Below are positions 1 to 11,900 of a stretch of 64,000 nucleotides of DNA, in pieces. Numbering within the stretch: the stretch's first letter is position 1; each line of letters starts with the position of its first letter. This DNA is from Ectocarpus siliculosus. Its lineage: Eukaryota; Sar; Phaeophyceae; Ectocarpales; Ectocarpaceae. The notes beneath the pieces are model-generated. The model searched no databases, had not been told where the DNA came from, and was given only the letters and a program-made list of their open reading frames with translations. The stretch lies in the NCBI GenBank assembly GCA_000310025.1, contig FN648370.1, positions 23,903 to 87,902 of the forward strand. Direction: 5' to 3'. A program made the position numbers and the translations under genes.

Positions 1-640
1 TTTGTCTGCATGAGAGAGCCACCTTCGCCACTATTCCGACGTGGAGTGTTTCATGTGTGAGCCAAAAAAAAAGAGAAGGGTGAAGCACGTGCACGATGCG
101 ATACCTCCCACGTTGCACGGGCTGGTAGCCTGTTCGCCCCCATTGTTAACTCAACGGTAGAGAGAGAGTATGGTGGCTATGGAGAAGCTAGAGGCAGCCG
201 GTCCGGTGCGTGTGCACGTGCTGCTGGAGTACTCTACACGTATGCATAGGATATTCGGGAAAGATGCACACCAGACGAGAGTTCGTACAAGGTCAATCCA
301 AGTTATCCGCTGTTGTTGTTGTCTACAGCAGTAGTAGCGCGGCTGACACTCCGACCAAAAAACGTGAGCAAAGACGGCCACCCTTGGCGCGGTCCCGTTG
401 TAGTGAACGCCAATCTTGATTGCGACCACCACCACACCCAGCACACTTTGCTCGCTGGCCAAGACAAACATACTTCAGCTGCTTGTCAACAACATCACCA
501 GCAGTTTGCCGCCATGTCCTCTCAAACTCGTTGTCACAACAAATCAAACCGTTCCTCTCCGGACAGCAGCTGCCCACCACAGAACCTCCTCTCTCGCTCA
601 CAGCCTACCGGACTGCTGCCGCCTCACACCCACCACCTAC
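1..640. other. Left edge, presumed intron
   Basis: No exon could be supported here. The stretch lies downstream of the minus-strand exon ending at 641, so it is probably the first intron of that gene. It holds one exact copy of the dispersed 10-mer TACAGCAGTA at 324-333. Confidence 0.4.
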
Positions 641-851
641 CTGTGTACTCAAGCCGCCGGCGAGAGTGCATCCATTCTTCCGGGTGAATTACTTCCATTC
701 CCGCTTTGGATGCCTCCTCCGTGAGCTCTTGGAGCGAGACGTGCTGCTGATTCGGGTCATCTCCAAACTGTGTGTGTTCTCCGCCGACGGCTCTACACAA
801 AGCGCACCACGCCACGCACCCTAGCAGGAGGAGGTCGGTTCCACGCAACAT
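641..851 (-). CDS. First exon of a secreted or membrane protein (partial)
   Basis: The exon starts with ATG at 851-849 and runs 70 codons plus one base to a strong donor (ACACAG|GTAGGT, junction at 641/640). The first 24 or so residues look like a signal peptide: MLRG, then a hydrophobic core (LLLLGCVAWCAL) and small residues (CRAVGG) suited to cleavage. What follows is charged and polar (VSLQELTEEASKAGMEVIHPEEWMHSRRR), as expected at the start of a lumenal or extracellular chain. I do not recognise the family. The remaining exons must lie further left; none can be placed in 1-640, so the gene leaves the window. An alternative is a short unconverted ORF, but the signal peptide together with a consensus donor argues for a real first exon. 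Confidence 0.55.
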
Positions 852-2356
852 CGTCGTGTGTATGTCTGTTCTGCTGGAGTGTATCCACGAGGGAAGCAGG
901 TGAACTTGGGAGGCGTAGGTATAGCAGGAGTGGGTCGCCAGGCAGCAGTTGGATGTCACGATGCGTGAGTTTAGATCAGTGCGGGGGGGGGGGGGGGAGT
1001 GATGTGGTACGCAAAAAAAACGTCCACGACACGAAACCAAAAACTTAAAAACTTGGCACACCAAACAAAACGCACGTCGTCCCCATCATCACCGTCCCAT
1101 ATCTTGCCGTGACCGGTGACCTGCGCGTCATGAAGATTAAGATTTTTGTACTTCCCGAAGTATCTATAGGTGAGGTACAGCAGCCGGAGGAGGAACATAC
1201 AAGAGAGCGTCTCGTGTCTCGCATGTGCCGGGGCTCTGTGTCTTGATTCCTTGATCAATCGTGGTCTGCCGATCCGTGGTTGTGTATGTATACGTATGTA
1301 CAGCAGTATGTCACCATGCGTCCAACGGATATACCCCGTGCGTTCGCTGTACACACGAAAGAGATCTTTGATCATTTCAAGTTGATCATTTGCATTTATT
1401 TACAAATCCTTCCCTGTTCTCCACCCTCACACCAGTTATTAGTGTGGAGAGCGACAACACCGTCGTGCATCTGGACTTGCCTACTACGCGACTGACCAAC
1501 TTCGGCCATCCATGCAGCCCCCCCTCCCCGTGTTTTACGTGCGCGAAAAGAAGAGTTGGACGTATGCATATTGTAACCCAAGACGAGTGATGGAACACTC
1601 GAACTCGATCTGCGGAGTGTGTAAACACAAACCAGGGCACCTTGAGACTACAGGTTAGACTGGGGGTTGGTTTGAAGCCGTGCACCCCTTTTCGTCACCT
1701 GCCACGGACTTGTTCAGACGGACTTATTCAGGTTATGTGCATGTGCATACACATGGATGCAACAGGAACGCACCTGTCTACAACAGAACCTCTTCTATGC
1801 TACAGCAGTACTTTGTTATCAGTACAAAAGAGGAAATTATTCGCACGGCCACCTCCTCAAGGAAAATGCTACTTGGTATAGATTCATCACACCACCTACC
1901 CCCACCCAGAGACACGACACATACATACGTGTAGTGTAGAATACATCGCGATACGGCGCGACCGCCAGACAGAAGGGATTAGACACCACAGCACCCGCCT
2001 GCGGACAGCACCGCAGGCGCTTCCTTCATTCTACGCCCGATCACCGTCCACATGACATTTGTACACATCACTCCCGCCCCGCCATCAGTAGACTACATCA
2101 AAAGGCGTGATTGCAACACTCATCATCCCTCCAACCACGACCGGCCGTGGAACAACAACTACAAGAGCGCCGGCGGCGGTTCACCCCCAACCTCGTGTCC
2201 CTACAGCTGGACAGCAGATTTGCCGCCGCCCATTACGTAGAGTCTTGGGCTTATCTTTAACCGCAGGGGCCGTATGCACCTTGGCGCTGTAGTATAATAT
2301 ACAGGGACGAGGCTGTACACCGTCCATCTCTCCACAGCAAGCAGGTGCTCGGCTCG
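852..2356. other. Intergenic region between two minus-strand genes
   Basis: It separates the start of the secreted-protein gene from the stop of the F-box gene. I see no exon with splice support. It contains a G run at 982-996 and two exact copies of the 10-mer TACAGCAGTA (1299-1308 and 1801-1810). The part next to 852 must hold the promoter of the secreted-protein gene, but no clear TATA box was found. Confidence 0.4.
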
Positions 2357-5300
2357 TCATGGATCCCGGCCTGCCATGAAGGGCGCAATGCGTTCATCCG
2401 CTGTCTCGGCCGGACCAATCACTATGCGGGGACTAATCCATTCCAAGACAGTCGCGCAGAGCCCCGGGTCTTGCACCAGCCAATAAGGGACATTTCCCAA
2501 GACCGATCCTCTCGCTGATAGCCGTTGCACCTCAATCTTTGATAGCCTTGACGGACCCTGAGCCAGGAGATATTCCAGTAGGGCTCGGCCGTCCTGAAAA
2601 TCATTGCACCACCCGTGTAGATTCGGAAGTGAATGGCAGAGAGAGGTGTGTGTGTGTGTGTCAATGAGCACCTGTTGGCGATTTTCAACGCAACGTTCAA
2701 CAACAGCAGTAGTGGCTGCTCGTCCGAAATCGGATCATGGTTAATTAACGGCGCCGCACGTCCCTTATTCCTATGGCACTGAGCGGTGTAGGTTGAATTG
2801 AATCCCGTCGGCCGAAAACGCAACCACGAAGCCATCTGCCCGTCGCTATGTAGACATAGCTAAACTAGCATGGGACCTACCTGTGGCTGCTGGAGAAGTC
2901 CGTGCTGGGTGGAGACCACCATGCTCGTGAGCTCGGGGCATTTGTCGAGGATGAACTGCACCGTGGAAGGCTTTACCGGGCACTGATCGAGGGTGAGAGA
3001 CGTCAGTCGACCCATAGCCGGCGCGATGGCCTGTGGGTAGCGGGGAGACAAGAGCAAGTCGGGAAAATCTGCATTAGACACGGGGGTTGGAATCTTGGAT
3101 GCTCTCTTAGGATTGGCGATGGCAGTCTTCACCTTTCGTTCCCGCATGCCGTCCACACCACAGCGAGAAGACACGTGGTATGAAGCGGTTTCGAGGGACG
3201 CGTGTCGTTTCATTCCGAAGAAACCATGTAGGCTATCATTTACAAACAGTCTAACGAACAAGTTACACGACGAACGACAAAGGCAACATAAACAATCACG
3301 AACACGCGTGAAGGAGAGGATGAATCAAGCAGCCAGCACGAAGCGGCGAGAGACTTGCCAGCAAAAACTCTACCATGCCCCGAACTACTGCTGCTACCCT
3401 CTGCCGGCGCATTCGACAAACCTTGAGGCAGTGGTCGTTGACGCGGCCAGTTCTCACGAGGGTAAGCGTGCGCAGCCGGGGGCACGCAGACGGGTTGAGC
3501 AAACAACGCAGCCCAGCAGCGCCGATGTTGACCTGATCGATCGATTGTAGCAGCCGATTTTCATGGTGGTCGAAGCGTAAGTCGGTCGGCAGGCACTTTG
3601 TCGTCGTGGTCCGAGTAATGTTTGCCTTCGTCTTCAAACGAATAAGTGCGTGCTTTCGGCATGACATCGCTCACGTTGACGAAACACGGCATTTCGAATA
3701 CTGCTGTGATGCAGTGTGTTGCTGAACCTTGTCGTAATCGACTCGACCAAAAATAGATGGGTCGTAACGAAAAATGAACAAACTGAAAAAACAAACCGTA
3801 ACACTCTCATACCTTGTCCACAAGAGTAAGGGTCTCCAAATACGGGGCCCCCACCGCGGTAAAAGCCTTCATGCCGAGATCGTTTGGGTACATGCTGATA
3901 CTGTCTCCCGCCTGGTTGCTCCTGCATCACCAGACGAAAAAACAACATATGATGTATTTCAGCGAAGCAACCAGCTAGTATCTACCCTTCACCTACCAGC
4001 AAGCGAGATGCAAAAGCAGGGAAGGGAAGCATTCGTTGAGGGGAGAACTAGTGCGACACGAAACACACGAACACAAAACAAATACCTGCTGCCAATGTGT
4101 AGGCTTTTCAGTCTGGTGCAGCCTTCGAGAAGCACCCTCAGCCCCCGGTTGGAAGCATCCACCTCCAGCGCCAAGTGGTGCACTCCTACAGTACGCGAGA
4201 GGAGACCAAAATAGAACCCAACGAACAACAGCGGGTTTCAACCAATCACCTTCTAACAATAGAGACTGGATAGAACAGTTTATGCCAACATACGCCCCCA
4301 TAAACAAAGCAGAAATATGGCGAGAGATGATGAGAGAGAGCACCCATGGCAGAAGAACGATCAAGAGGATCAACCCATTCCCTTGAGCGTGTTGATTTGC
4401 CGCTCTTAACAAGCAGCGGGTACATCTAGGACGAGCGCCGGCTATTAATACGAGGAGCGGGTGTTGCGGACACAGGGTGCCGTGCCCCAACTGTGTCGCG
4501 TAGGGTGGCCAAACTGCTGAGCAATGTATGGACGTAGAACAAACTGCTGTACCTGGGAGGTGCTGCGCGATAACGGTCTCCACCGAGAACTGCGGCTGCG
4601 GCAATCTCTCGTCCTGAAAACAGAAGATCGAACATCGACAAAAAGCCGTATCACATCAGTGGACCCATGTTGAGAAAGTCGGCATGATAAACAATGAAAC
4701 AAAGAGCTTGATGGGCACGAGCTAATCAAACGAGGTTCCTGACAAAAAAATCAACCTGCAGGCCCCACTATTTTCTGTATGCGCCCGATCCCGTTTACTT
4801 TAGGATAGCATACCTCGGAGAGGGCTCCTCGAAACTGTCAGACTAGAGTGGCAATCTTGGTTCGGGCACGGGAAGGGTCCTAATCAGTGGCAACCTCAAC
4901 ACACAATCGTACAAATCGCCGTCGCACACCAGTCATGAACCACGCCTATCAATCCCACCCAATTCGCAAACAAGTCCTAATGCTGCATTCAAAACCAACC
5001 TCGACGTAGGTCTTCCAGAGGTTAAGGGTGGTGATGTGGCGACAGCTCTCGAACAACGTCACCAGCAGGTCGGGCGTTGATCCCATGGCTCCAAGATTGA
5101 GGCCTTGCATGTCCACCGTCTTCAGAAGCGAGAAACGCGGCTGCTTTTTTTCGGAACGATGGTGGTGTCGAAAGACGGGTACCGGGTAATTCGCATCGGA
5201 GGAAATCAATGGGGTTGGGACTTGTTATCTGCCGCATGCCACAGCATGCTGTGGCATTATCGGGCGACGAAGAACAGCGTTGCGGTCAGCGACAAAAGTT

Positions 5301-6948
5301 GGCGTTTTGATGGCGTAAAAAGGACAACGAAAAATGCGGCGAAACCACGCTTCCAAGCACAGTGTGCGTGCCCCATCTCCGCATGTTACATATTGCCTGT
5401 ACCCTCACGCAAGTAGAGTACCATATCGTACCTGCTGCACGACACTGCGTGCTAAAAAAAAGAGGGGCTGCCGGCTCAGAATGGACTGACGACCGGACTT
5501 CATGGTGCGCCTGCCGATAACATGCGCTCGCAAGTCCAGGGTCTCCCAAGCGTCTGGCGTGTCCAAAAGGCGGTGCATCTGATTGCAAGTCCGCTGGAGC
5601 GCGCACTTGGAAGTGGAGCACAGGTACGGCCTGCAATTACGCAGGGGGGCGGGGGAAAGGTACTATTATATTGATGCTTTCCCTAGTCCTTTGGCTGTTC
5701 ACTGACGAAGCATCTCAGGGGCAGTCGGAGCAAAGCTTCCAACTCTTGAAAGATTACTACGTGCTGTAGTATTACTATTTCACGTTCCGTTTCGATGTTA
5801 GCGTGCATAATCTGGTCGCAGTCTCTTGCACGGGATGATGCTCTAGCCGACGACGTATTGTTTGAGCGGCCTCCAGCGTTGTGGATTCGGGTAACACGGG
5901 GACAAACCGGAAGGGCCATGCATCCCTTCAATCCCCTCTACCAACTCTTCTAAAGGTTTTCAAGCGCCTGTCACCCCCCGAGGGCGTTTCGTGTTGGTTT
6001 TATCAGGTATAGCAGTAGCATAGAACCTGGCTCACCGAATGATTCCGTGGAGCACCACCTCAGTAGACAGTTCTGCCATCCAGCCCGTCCCTCGCCGCCC
6101 CCCCCCTCTCCCTACCCTTGAACGTGTCGCCGAGGAAACCGATGTCGAACCCCGTGTTTTTGTACACCTGATAGAACAGAAGGGTGGCCATATGACGCGT
6201 CACATCATAGCCGTAGCAACTACGCCAGGGAGGTATTTTGAGGCCAATTTTTTCAAGTCTACGGTAGCACTACCATGTACAGGCGCGAGCAGGTGTTTCA
6301 GGTCTGCCCACAGGACGTGTTGTATTGACAACATCCAAAGAAGCGAACGAAAAAACTGCTGCAAGGCATCGATCCTCTTCGTAGCAGTCAGGCGAACTCC
6401 CAGCTCTCTCCGAAACCCAATAAATATCTGGCCGTACTTGGCGGCAGATGCAGTTGCTCCATCGGTCGGTGGTCCGGAGCCTTCAGACTGCTGTGTGTAG
6501 CTTTCATCCTCAGAGTCATCGTAGTCGCAGTCCTCTACATTCCAGGCCACGGGAATCCCGAAAATTCCCGGAACTTTCCTCGGGCTCTTCCTTTTCTTGC
6601 ACCTCTCACCCGCCCCCCGTGTTCCATCGTCGTTCTCGCTTCGCGACGACTTGGAGGCGGCGGAGCTGCCGACGACACCAGCAGTAGCGCCTCCTCCGCT
6701 CTGGCACCGGCCTTTCCCTTTCTTCGTCGTCACCGCTCCCGAACTGCTGTTCTGACTGCTCTTGGCGGAGGACCTCGAGCTTGATTGGGCCGCGTTCCGC
6801 GGAAGGCGCGCTGCGGAGAACCGCGCCGGGCGGCCACTCCTACCGTTTGCGGCACTGCTGCTGTTGGCGCTAGCGCCACCTTGAGGACCCCGCGTTCGGA
6901 TTCGCGTTTCATTTCTTCTCCTTCTCGAGGCTCCGACGGTCTCATCCT
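2357..6948 (-). CDS. F-box / leucine-rich-repeat protein
   Basis: Exons (minus strand, 5' to 3'): 6438-6948, 6036-6258, 5432-5630, 5000-5140, 4553-4613, 4086-4185, 3813-3921, 3422-3595, 2881-3093, 2357-2671. From an ATG at 6079 the model closes in phase to a stop, giving 451 residues. The F-box spans the exon 2/3 junction: AELSTEVVLHGIIRPYLC, then ALQRTC and RLLDTPDAWETLDL. Leucine-rich repeats follow, for example LLVTLFESCRHITTLNLW, LRVLLEGCTRLKSLHI, PYLETLTLVDK, CPRLRTLTL and MGRLTSLTLDQC. Known family role: F-box proteins bind SKP1 and bring LRR-bound substrates to a cullin ubiquitin ligase. Upstream exons 6438-6948 and 6036-6258 add a Ser/acidic low-complexity head ending in YGYDVTRHMATLLFYQVYK, but a run of nine C at 6098-6106 puts them one base out of phase with the F-box. 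The true 5' end is not resolved; the F-box and LRR part is firm. Confidence 0.75.
6098..6106. repeat. Nine-base C run inside the F-box gene exon
   Basis: The run sits between the upstream coding stretch ending GFLGDTFK and the F-box beginning AELSTEV on the minus strand. With eight C the two frames join; with nine they do not. It is either an over-called homopolymer, a real frameshift, or a sign that translation starts at the ATG at 6079. Confidence 0.6.
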
Positions 6949-6955
6949 CTGCGAG

Positions 6956-7010
6956 TTATTATTATATTTATTATTATCTTTATTATTATTATTATTGTTG
7001 TTGTTGTTGT
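6956..7010. repeat. Trinucleotide (TTA/TTG) microsatellite
   Basis: This is a run of TTA/TAT-type triplets followed by TTG triplets, just upstream (minus sense) of the acceptor for the exon ending at 6948. On the minus strand it would read as poly-Asn if translated, but it is better explained as intron or leader sequence. Confidence 0.7.
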
Positions 7011-8154
7011 CGGCGACTAGACGTGTGTATGGTGGCGGGTGCGGTAACTTGTCGTGAACGTGGTCGGTTCGAAGGAACGTTCGCGGAACCTGAGAACCGT
7101 TGGCGACAACAGGGTTCCTCGAGCTATCGGAGGGACTTTGGTTGCTGTATTGTGTCGTGCATGCATACAATAGTTCGTGGAAACGGAGGACCGTTCTTGG
7201 AGATGTTCTTGGCACTGATCTTCATTCTGCTCTTAATTCGTGTTCTTCAGAACGTTCCACAGAAGACAACACTTCCATTCGAACTTACTCGGTAAACAAA
7301 CACTTTCGGAACAGTCCCAGAACCCGCGGCCCCATGCAACCCTCCGTAGAACGATCTAAAGAACGTTCTTCACTATGCTACATATCTTGAACGGCAGTTC
7401 TCCACGGCAGTGCCAAGGCTAGTCATGCATAGGGCAGCCGTGGGCGGGAAAAGTGACCAAGCGTCACACGTATTTAGTTAGTTATTGCTACACCCCATGC
7501 AGCATACGCTGCCGATCTGCGCTACTACACATGCACCCGACATGTCGAAGCCGCTATCACGGAAGACAAGGGTGATCTACTGCTGAATCGTAGACCATTC
7601 GGTGCACTCCATATGAGAGTTGCGACAAGACACAGAAGCGCGTGCTTCACACTTTACCTATATACCTCGTGCATCTCCCAAGCAGCGCCACTCCTCCTCC
7701 TCCTCTTGGTCGCCCGCGCGTGGCATCGTCAGGGTTGCGGAGAGGATCGGTGGCGTGCAGATTGTTGCGTACTGTGGGGAGGTATAATAAATACAAACAC
7801 ACGAAGAATACACGGCGGAGCCGCAGACGACGTGCGCAAAAGTGAAGAGATCATCAGACCATCACATGTGGAGCAGACACGCTGTGAGGACTATTAATAA
7901 TGTTTTGCTGAACAGCGGCAAAATGAGCGTGTCCTATCTGTGTGTTGGTCATAACCGGCTCCACCCACACCTTTCACGCTGAAAGAGATCACAACCATTT
8001 GAACCAATCGAGACCCCGACTTACAGGCGTACGAAAACAAGCCCACATCTGAGTTAACAAGGTGGCACACGCACCAGACGGCGCGCCGGGAGGACTGGGT
8101 GGAAAGGGAGGAGGAAGGTGTTTTGAAAGAAACATTGCTGTCGGTGCAGCGTAC
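7011..8154. other. Intergenic or leader region
   Basis: No exon with splice support was found. It includes the cluster of GAACGTTC sites at 7075-7368 and otherwise unremarkable sequence. It probably contains the promoter and any missing 5' exon of the F-box gene, plus 3' exons or the 3' UTR of the gene whose exon is at 8155-8303. Confidence 0.35.
7075..7368. promoter_or_regulatory. Cluster of heat-shock-element-like dyads
   Basis: The palindrome GAACGTTC, which fits the GAAnnTTC core of a heat-shock element, occurs at 7075-7082, 7250-7257 and 7361-7368. Further GAA and TTC units lie between, for example GGTTCGAAGGAACGTTC just before the first. The cluster lies upstream of the minus-strand F-box gene. 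The HSF link rests on the consensus only. Confidence 0.35.
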
Positions 8155-8303
8155 CTTGTCTACTGCGAAACTGGGCCCCTTGGAAAAGATACCATAAAAG
8201 ACTCTGCAAGACTCGGGGTAGATATCAATAGTCCTGGTTGCTGCCTTCTGCGTCAATTTCATTGCTTCTTCGCAATACTTTACAGAGGCGGACGTCGCTC
8301 TGT
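8155..8303 (-). CDS. Single supported exon of an unassigned gene
   Basis: Reading on the minus strand, the exon follows an acceptor (CGCGGTAG) and ends at a strong donor (GACAAG|GTACGC). It encodes about 49 residues: RATSASVKYCEEAMKLTQKA, then TRTIDIYPESCRVFYGIF and a tail SKGPSFAVDK. The amphipathic start suggests a helix. I cannot place the family and could not find partner exons with confidence on either side. The gene would read away from the cold-shock gene that starts at 8955, so the two may share the 8304-8954 interval as a two-way promoter. Confidence 0.4.
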
Positions 8304-8954
8304 CTACCGCGTAGTAGGCACAGGTAAGTAGCCCGACACCGCGGAGAGGAAGCGGACAACACAAAACAAAGCACCAACAGCGGCAGTAGGCAGGACGGTG
8401 CTTGCCGCAGCACATATTTTCTTTCCCGCACACTCTAAAACGAAAATTAACATTGGGATCGCGACGTGAGTTGCTTTGGCGCGCACACCTGATCGACAAG
8501 ATGTCTGTGCGGGTTCTAATCGCCAGCGATCACGAAACGCAGGCTCAAGGTGTGCAGCGCCTGCGTGGCAATGACTGCCGTGGGGGTGGCACTTTGAGGG
8601 TGGGGCCCCGCAAAATCAAATGGCTAATTTGTAGCTGCAGGGATATTCGGCCGCGTTGGGTTCGCCGTCCCCCCTTTGCTCATCTGCGCGGCTGTCTCTG
8701 GCAGGTTGCAGCTGGCAGGTTGCTCGACGGAGAGGGCCTCATTCCCATCTTAGACCAAGTCCTCTCAAGTTTCGTAGACGCCCGTAGGTGTCTTTGCGCC
8801 TCGCATCGGTAAAGAAAGAGACGCAGCAGGGTCGTGATTGCGGCTTTTACCCTCCGAGACAAGGGGAGGAGACGTGAAGGCAAGCGCAGGATCGCCAATC
8901 CACAGCACAGCAGCAGTAGCACGGCACAACAGCAGCGACATCCCTGTAGCAGCC
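8304..8954. other. Upstream region of the cold-shock gene
   Basis: No coding exon is supported. It should hold the 5' UTR and promoter of the plus-strand gene starting at 8955, and possibly of the minus-strand gene with the exon at 8155-8303. No TATA box stands out. Confidence 0.35.
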
Positions 8955-11900
8955 ATGGATAGACGTAACAACGGAGGCGGTGGGGATTATGGACCTGGTG
9001 ATGGCGGAGGAGGAAGGGCTGGCGGTAATCGCTATGATCGGTGAGCAGCGGCCTGCAGCCCCCCAGAAATGTGCATGGCACTGGCATATTGCCAGTCCGG
9101 CGCACGGATCGTGTGCGTTTGACGACTGGAGTCTGTAGGGCGCAAGGTTGCTGCAGAACGTCATCGTCCGACAGCTCTTGATGAAAATGTCCACCAGTTG
9201 AAACATTTCCGTCGTGTGGTCTTCACTCTCTGGTTGGAGACAGATGCATGTTTACTCGGTGCCTCTCAAGGGTTGTACTGGGCTTGTAAATTGTACTTTT
9301 TGGTGAGGAGCTTGTACGGCAGACGAACACGTACATAGAGTGCTCGGCATGTTCTTCCAAGACCTGTCTGGCCCAACGGACAATCATCATCCGCCGCGCA
9401 GCGGCCTGCGATGTGGTTGAAGGCCTCCTTGCGAAGTTGGTGACCGTATTCGATGTATGCTAGATTCCAAGACTTTGCTCGGTTTCCCTCAAGCGATGTG
9501 ACTGACTCAAGTTGTTCTCGCCCGTCTCGCCTTCCCGTTCGTCGCTCACAGCCAGCACGACCAGCAGAGCGACGCCGGCGGAGGTGGAGGTCGATGGCAG
9601 AACGACATGTACGACAACACTGCCCAACAGGTAAATTCATTGGCAAGTAGTCACAGCAGTATTGGTGTGTAGCCCCTACTGCACGTGTTGTGGTTTTGTG
9701 TGGTGCTGCTGTACATTTTGTAGATAGATCCCAAGGTCTTGTCGACGTCGCTGCGCTCATCCGGGATGCCTTCCAGCCGATAATCGAACGGCCGTACTGT
9801 TGTCAGACATGGCCTCTGTTCTTTGCAATTGCCTCGGTTCAGGCAGTATCTGTTGCCGCACGTTGAGTTCGTTGAATATAGCCTCGTCTTTTCTCCTCGC
9901 AGTGCAGCCCCAACAATCAATGGTATCACTTAGAAGTTTTGAGGTGCCCTGCACATGCTTCTGCACATGCTTCTGAGAATATCGACACCGGGTTTGCAAG
10001 CAGACGTCACACCATATCGTAACCCTCCTGTAGCATTGGACGCCCAAATGGGGACACTCTGGGGACAGCACTCAAATGCCTGTTTACCGCACCGTGGCCA
10101 TCACTATGCTCTGCTGCGTGAAACGTGGGTGGGAAACCGTGGTCTAGCATGCTTGTGTGAGGTGGTACGCTGTGATATTCGAGTATTGCTTGTGTGATGC
10201 CTGTGTGCCTCTACTGAGCATCCGACTTGCTGTACACAACCTCCCAAGCCGCGGGCTCCCTTGTTGGTAAAACTGCTGTACATAACCTAGTGTTGGAATT
10301 TGCTGACTTGGCTTCAGTAAAGAAAGTGTCCCCAGTGCATTTGGGGACACTTTCCACACTAAAGCCAAGTCAGCCTTTGGTCCTCGGGACTGTACAGCCT
10401 CTCCAAATGAGCGGATGCGTTTTTTTCTGGATCCATGGACCTGTAACTAACTGGGTACTAGGAGAGTTCAAGTCCAGCACAACTCTATTTACGGTAGAAG
10501 ACCTTCCATAATGTACCTTTCACGCCGCTCATATGATCTCAATGCAAGCTTTCTTCCTCACAAAGTGCTTTGCTCTGGATCGGGAAGCTGCGACCCCTCC
10601 GTCGAACCCCCCCCCCGCCGCCGCCGCCCAGGTACATGGCTGAACCAGAAGGCGTTTCTTCGGTCTCCCGCTGAGACTGACTTCTCCTCGTTGGCCAGTC
10701 GGTTAGCGCCGTCAATATCCATTTGAAGAGACAGACAAACCACAGACATAATTCATGACAGACAAAGACCATGCCGCCCGACAGAAGAAGGGGGGCTCCG
10801 CCGTCTAGATGCCGTCCTTGTTTTTTCCTTTCATCTAGACTTTCCTTCCAAGACTGACGCCTACTCAGTTGTCAACCAATTGTTGTAGTTAAATACCAGA
10901 GACACACATAAGCACGCATTCACACACCAACTCGTCTACCTCTTAAGTGTAGCTTGTTTCTCGCCCCCGATCCCCGGACTCCGGAAACGCCCGACAGCCA
11001 CGCCGGGGGAGCCACGGTGGAGGTGGAGGTGGAGGTGGAGGTGGCTATCGGGAAAGAGGCGGCTACCAGCACGACCAGCGCGACCACAGAGGCGATGGGG
11101 GGGGGAGGGGGCGCAGCTACGGTGGTGGAGGGGGTGATCGTTATGGCGGCGGCGGCGGGAGGCGGTGAGATACCCTCGCTGATGATGCACTCGAAGATGC
11201 GCACTTGATGCTGTGATATGGTCGAGAAGAGTCCTATTAGTACTACTACTGCATACCGGGGTCTGTATTGGGCCGCATATAGTTCAGCAATGCGTGTGAT
11301 ATTTGTCGTTCGATTGATCCCGCGTTTCTTGTCCGTGGTTCGAACTCGTCCAGCACTACGGCAATACGTATTCAATTTGTTCCACCCCATGTTAAACGTG
11401 TTAAGCCAGCTTGGGTAAACAACAACAGGTTTTCGTTTTTTGTCCGCTTCGACCCAAGCTTGCCCTCTACGCTTACGGCAGCAAATCACCCATGCCCCAT
11501 TCCCGCAACCCCCCCCGGTGTTTGCCATCGGGGTTGGGTTTGCGTCGCTTGGCAACGACGTTGTAGAACAAGCCCCCCCCTCGATGTTGAGGCATGGAAT
11601 AGAGAGGAAAAGACGGTAGCTGTACTGGGGAGTAGGAAGTGGTTTGAAAAGGCGGGAAGGGATATCGTTAGGATAGACAGACTAGGGAAGACATTTTTGA
11701 GCCACCTTTGGCAAAGTAGGAAGGAACGATTGGCCATCGGTGATCGGTCCTGTGGGAACAATGCTCCGTCCTCTCGAGGACGTGGTCAATGGTTTAACCG
11801 CTAAGGCATGAAAAACATAAGAGTATGCCCCCCCCCCCTCGGTGTTTGCCATCGGGATTGGGTTTTGTCGCTTGGCACCGACGTTGTAAAACAAGCCAAT

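Noticed and set aside
6200-6733. 177-codon minus ORF as a stand-alone gene
   Set aside because: Part of it is the 6438-6948 exon; the rest crosses a likely intron (6259-6437) and then reads the next exon in the wrong frame.
6730-7215. Minus-strand ORF with a poly-Asn stretch
   Set aside because: It comes from a TTA/TTG microsatellite and overlaps, in another frame, the better supported exon 6438-6948.
10954-11208. Val/Glu-repeat ORF (EVEVEVEV)
   Set aside because: It is a shifted frame of exon 3 of the cold-shock gene, where the correct phase gives a glycine-rich stretch with YRERGGYQHDQ.
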